64,000 bases of DNA. It comes from Acanthaster planci. Its lineage: Eukaryota; Echinodermata; Asteroidea; Valvatida; Acanthasteridae. The notes under the pieces are model-generated. The model saw only the letters and a program-made list of their open reading frames with translations. It searched no databases and was not told the origin of the DNA. The stretch lies in contig NW_019091445.1 in NCBI RefSeq assembly GCF_001949145.1, forward strand, positions 371,772-435,771, written 5' to 3'. The number at the start of each line of letters is the position of its first letter. Positions within the stretch are counted from its first letter, which is position 1. This document shows positions 63,525 through 64,000 of this stretch, one piece after another. A program made the translations under genes and the position numbers.

Positions 63525-64000
63525 ATGTTCTCCATCAAGGTGGTGGTGCTTTTCGTCTCTTTTGCTCACGTCATTGAGGTTGGACTGAGTGATGATTCGA
63601 AGCAAGATAGACACCTGGAGGATCTACTTAAACGATTCATTGAGGCTCGCAACTCCAAACGTTTTGACAAGGCTGACTTGTTTGGCAGAACGGTGAGTCA
63701 GAGACGATGAGAGATACAGGAGTCTTAGTAAAGACCACTATTCGAAGCCCTCTAACCATAAATCTGAATCATGACNNNNNNNNNNNNNNNNNNNNNNNNN
63801 NNNNNNNNNNNNNNNNNNNNNNNNNNNNNNNNNNNNNNNNNNNNNNNNNNNNNNNNNNNNNNNNNNNNNNNNNNNNNNNNNNNNNNNNNNNNNNNNNNNN
63901 NNNNNNNNNNNNNNNNNNNNNNNNNNNNNNNNNNNNNNNNNNNNNNNNNNNNNNNNNNNGAAAGAACAGTTCACAGTCCTTTTTTGTTTCTGTTGTTTCG
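63525..64000 (+). CDS. Second signal-peptide ADF/cofilin gene, exon 1 only (cut by window end)
   Basis: Exon 1 is 63525-63692 with donor GTGAGTCAG, the same length (168 bp) and phase as copy 1. It differs from copy 1 exon 1 at 12 of 168 bases, giving 7 amino-acid changes and only 2 silent codon changes. The signal sequence is unchanged except Ala20Gly, and changes cluster in the charged segment (RK to KQ, GG to DK, NM to RT). The last codon is ACG, not ATG, so an ordinary cofilin start at the exon junction is not available and only the signal-peptide form could be translated. The KR pairs are kept. A gap hides part of intron 1, and the ADF-domain exons lie outside the window, so it cannot be told whether the gene is intact. 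Confidence 0.75.
63776..63959. other. Assembly gap (184 N)
   Basis: Undetermined bases lie within intron 1 of the second cofilin copy. In unit 1 the corresponding interval is under 60 bp, so the gap length is either nominal or hides additional sequence. Confidence 0.99.

Larger units (their letters stand above)
62392..64000 (+). repeat. Tandem segmental duplication, unit 2 (cofilin 5' region)
   Basis: This is the second copy of 55615-57240, beginning near tgcagacgagcgtctatga and running off the window. It lacks the 420-bp block of unit 1 and carries a 159-bp MITE-like insertion at 63075-63233. The final 41 bases after the gap match the end of intron 1 in unit 1, so exon 2 of this copy should begin about nine bases beyond the window. 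Confidence 0.92.

Overview
The window looks like nuclear DNA of a deuterostome animal, most likely an echinoderm and possibly a sea star. Genes are split into short exons by GT-AG introns of roughly 0.1-9 kb, coding density is low, and many small diverged repeats are present. There are two assembly gaps (45818-46046 and 63776-63959). The echinoderm guess rests on the gene set (a ST8Sia-type sialyltransferase), a sea-urchin-Tu-like fold-back element, and strong over-representation of the 8-mer palindrome TAGGCCTA (15 exact copies). No species was identified.

Five gene models were assembled by hand from splice sites, reading-frame phase and family motifs, and all five close in frame. They are: (1) 1682-11459 (+), a two-exon Golgi-type nucleotide-diphospho-sugar transferase (GT77/PF03407-like, 295 aa) with an 8.9-kb intron; (2) 25513-31159 (-), a four-exon SLC16/monocarboxylate-transporter-like MFS protein (about 383 aa); (3) 35124-43709 (+), an eight-exon ST8Sia-like sialyltransferase (454 aa); (4) 45678-52880 (-), a nine-exon phospholipid scramblase (306 aa); (5) 56924-57871 (+), a three-exon ADF/cofilin with an in-frame signal peptide and propeptide-like first exon (188 aa). 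A tandem second copy of (5) starts at 63525 and runs off the window. The transporter and sialyltransferase are divergent (4 kb apart), the sialyltransferase and scramblase converge, and the scramblase and cofilin are divergent. There is no operon logic; three of the products (sugar transferase, sialyltransferase, transporter) are membrane proteins of the secretory pathway or cell surface.

Between and inside these genes lie fossils and repeats. A decayed DIRS-type tyrosine-recombinase retroelement sits antisense in the sugar-transferase intron. A decayed CR1/L2-like LINE 3' end lies at 18985-20300. A broken multicopy gene of a Myb/SANT-like transposon-associated type lies at 21115-21860, next to a dead copy of the transporter's first exon (22141-22425). 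A Ty3/gypsy pol relic separates the two cofilin copies. A 965-bp fold-back element built from a 20-bp minisatellite lies in a sialyltransferase intron, and there are small MITE-like inverted repeats and several dispersed repeat pairs.

The most unusual item is the cofilin pair. An ADF-homology protein, normally cytosolic, here has an upstream in-frame exon with a hydrophobic signal sequence and dibasic KR sites. In the second copy the Met codon that would start ordinary cofilin is ACG, so only the signal-peptide form could be made from it.
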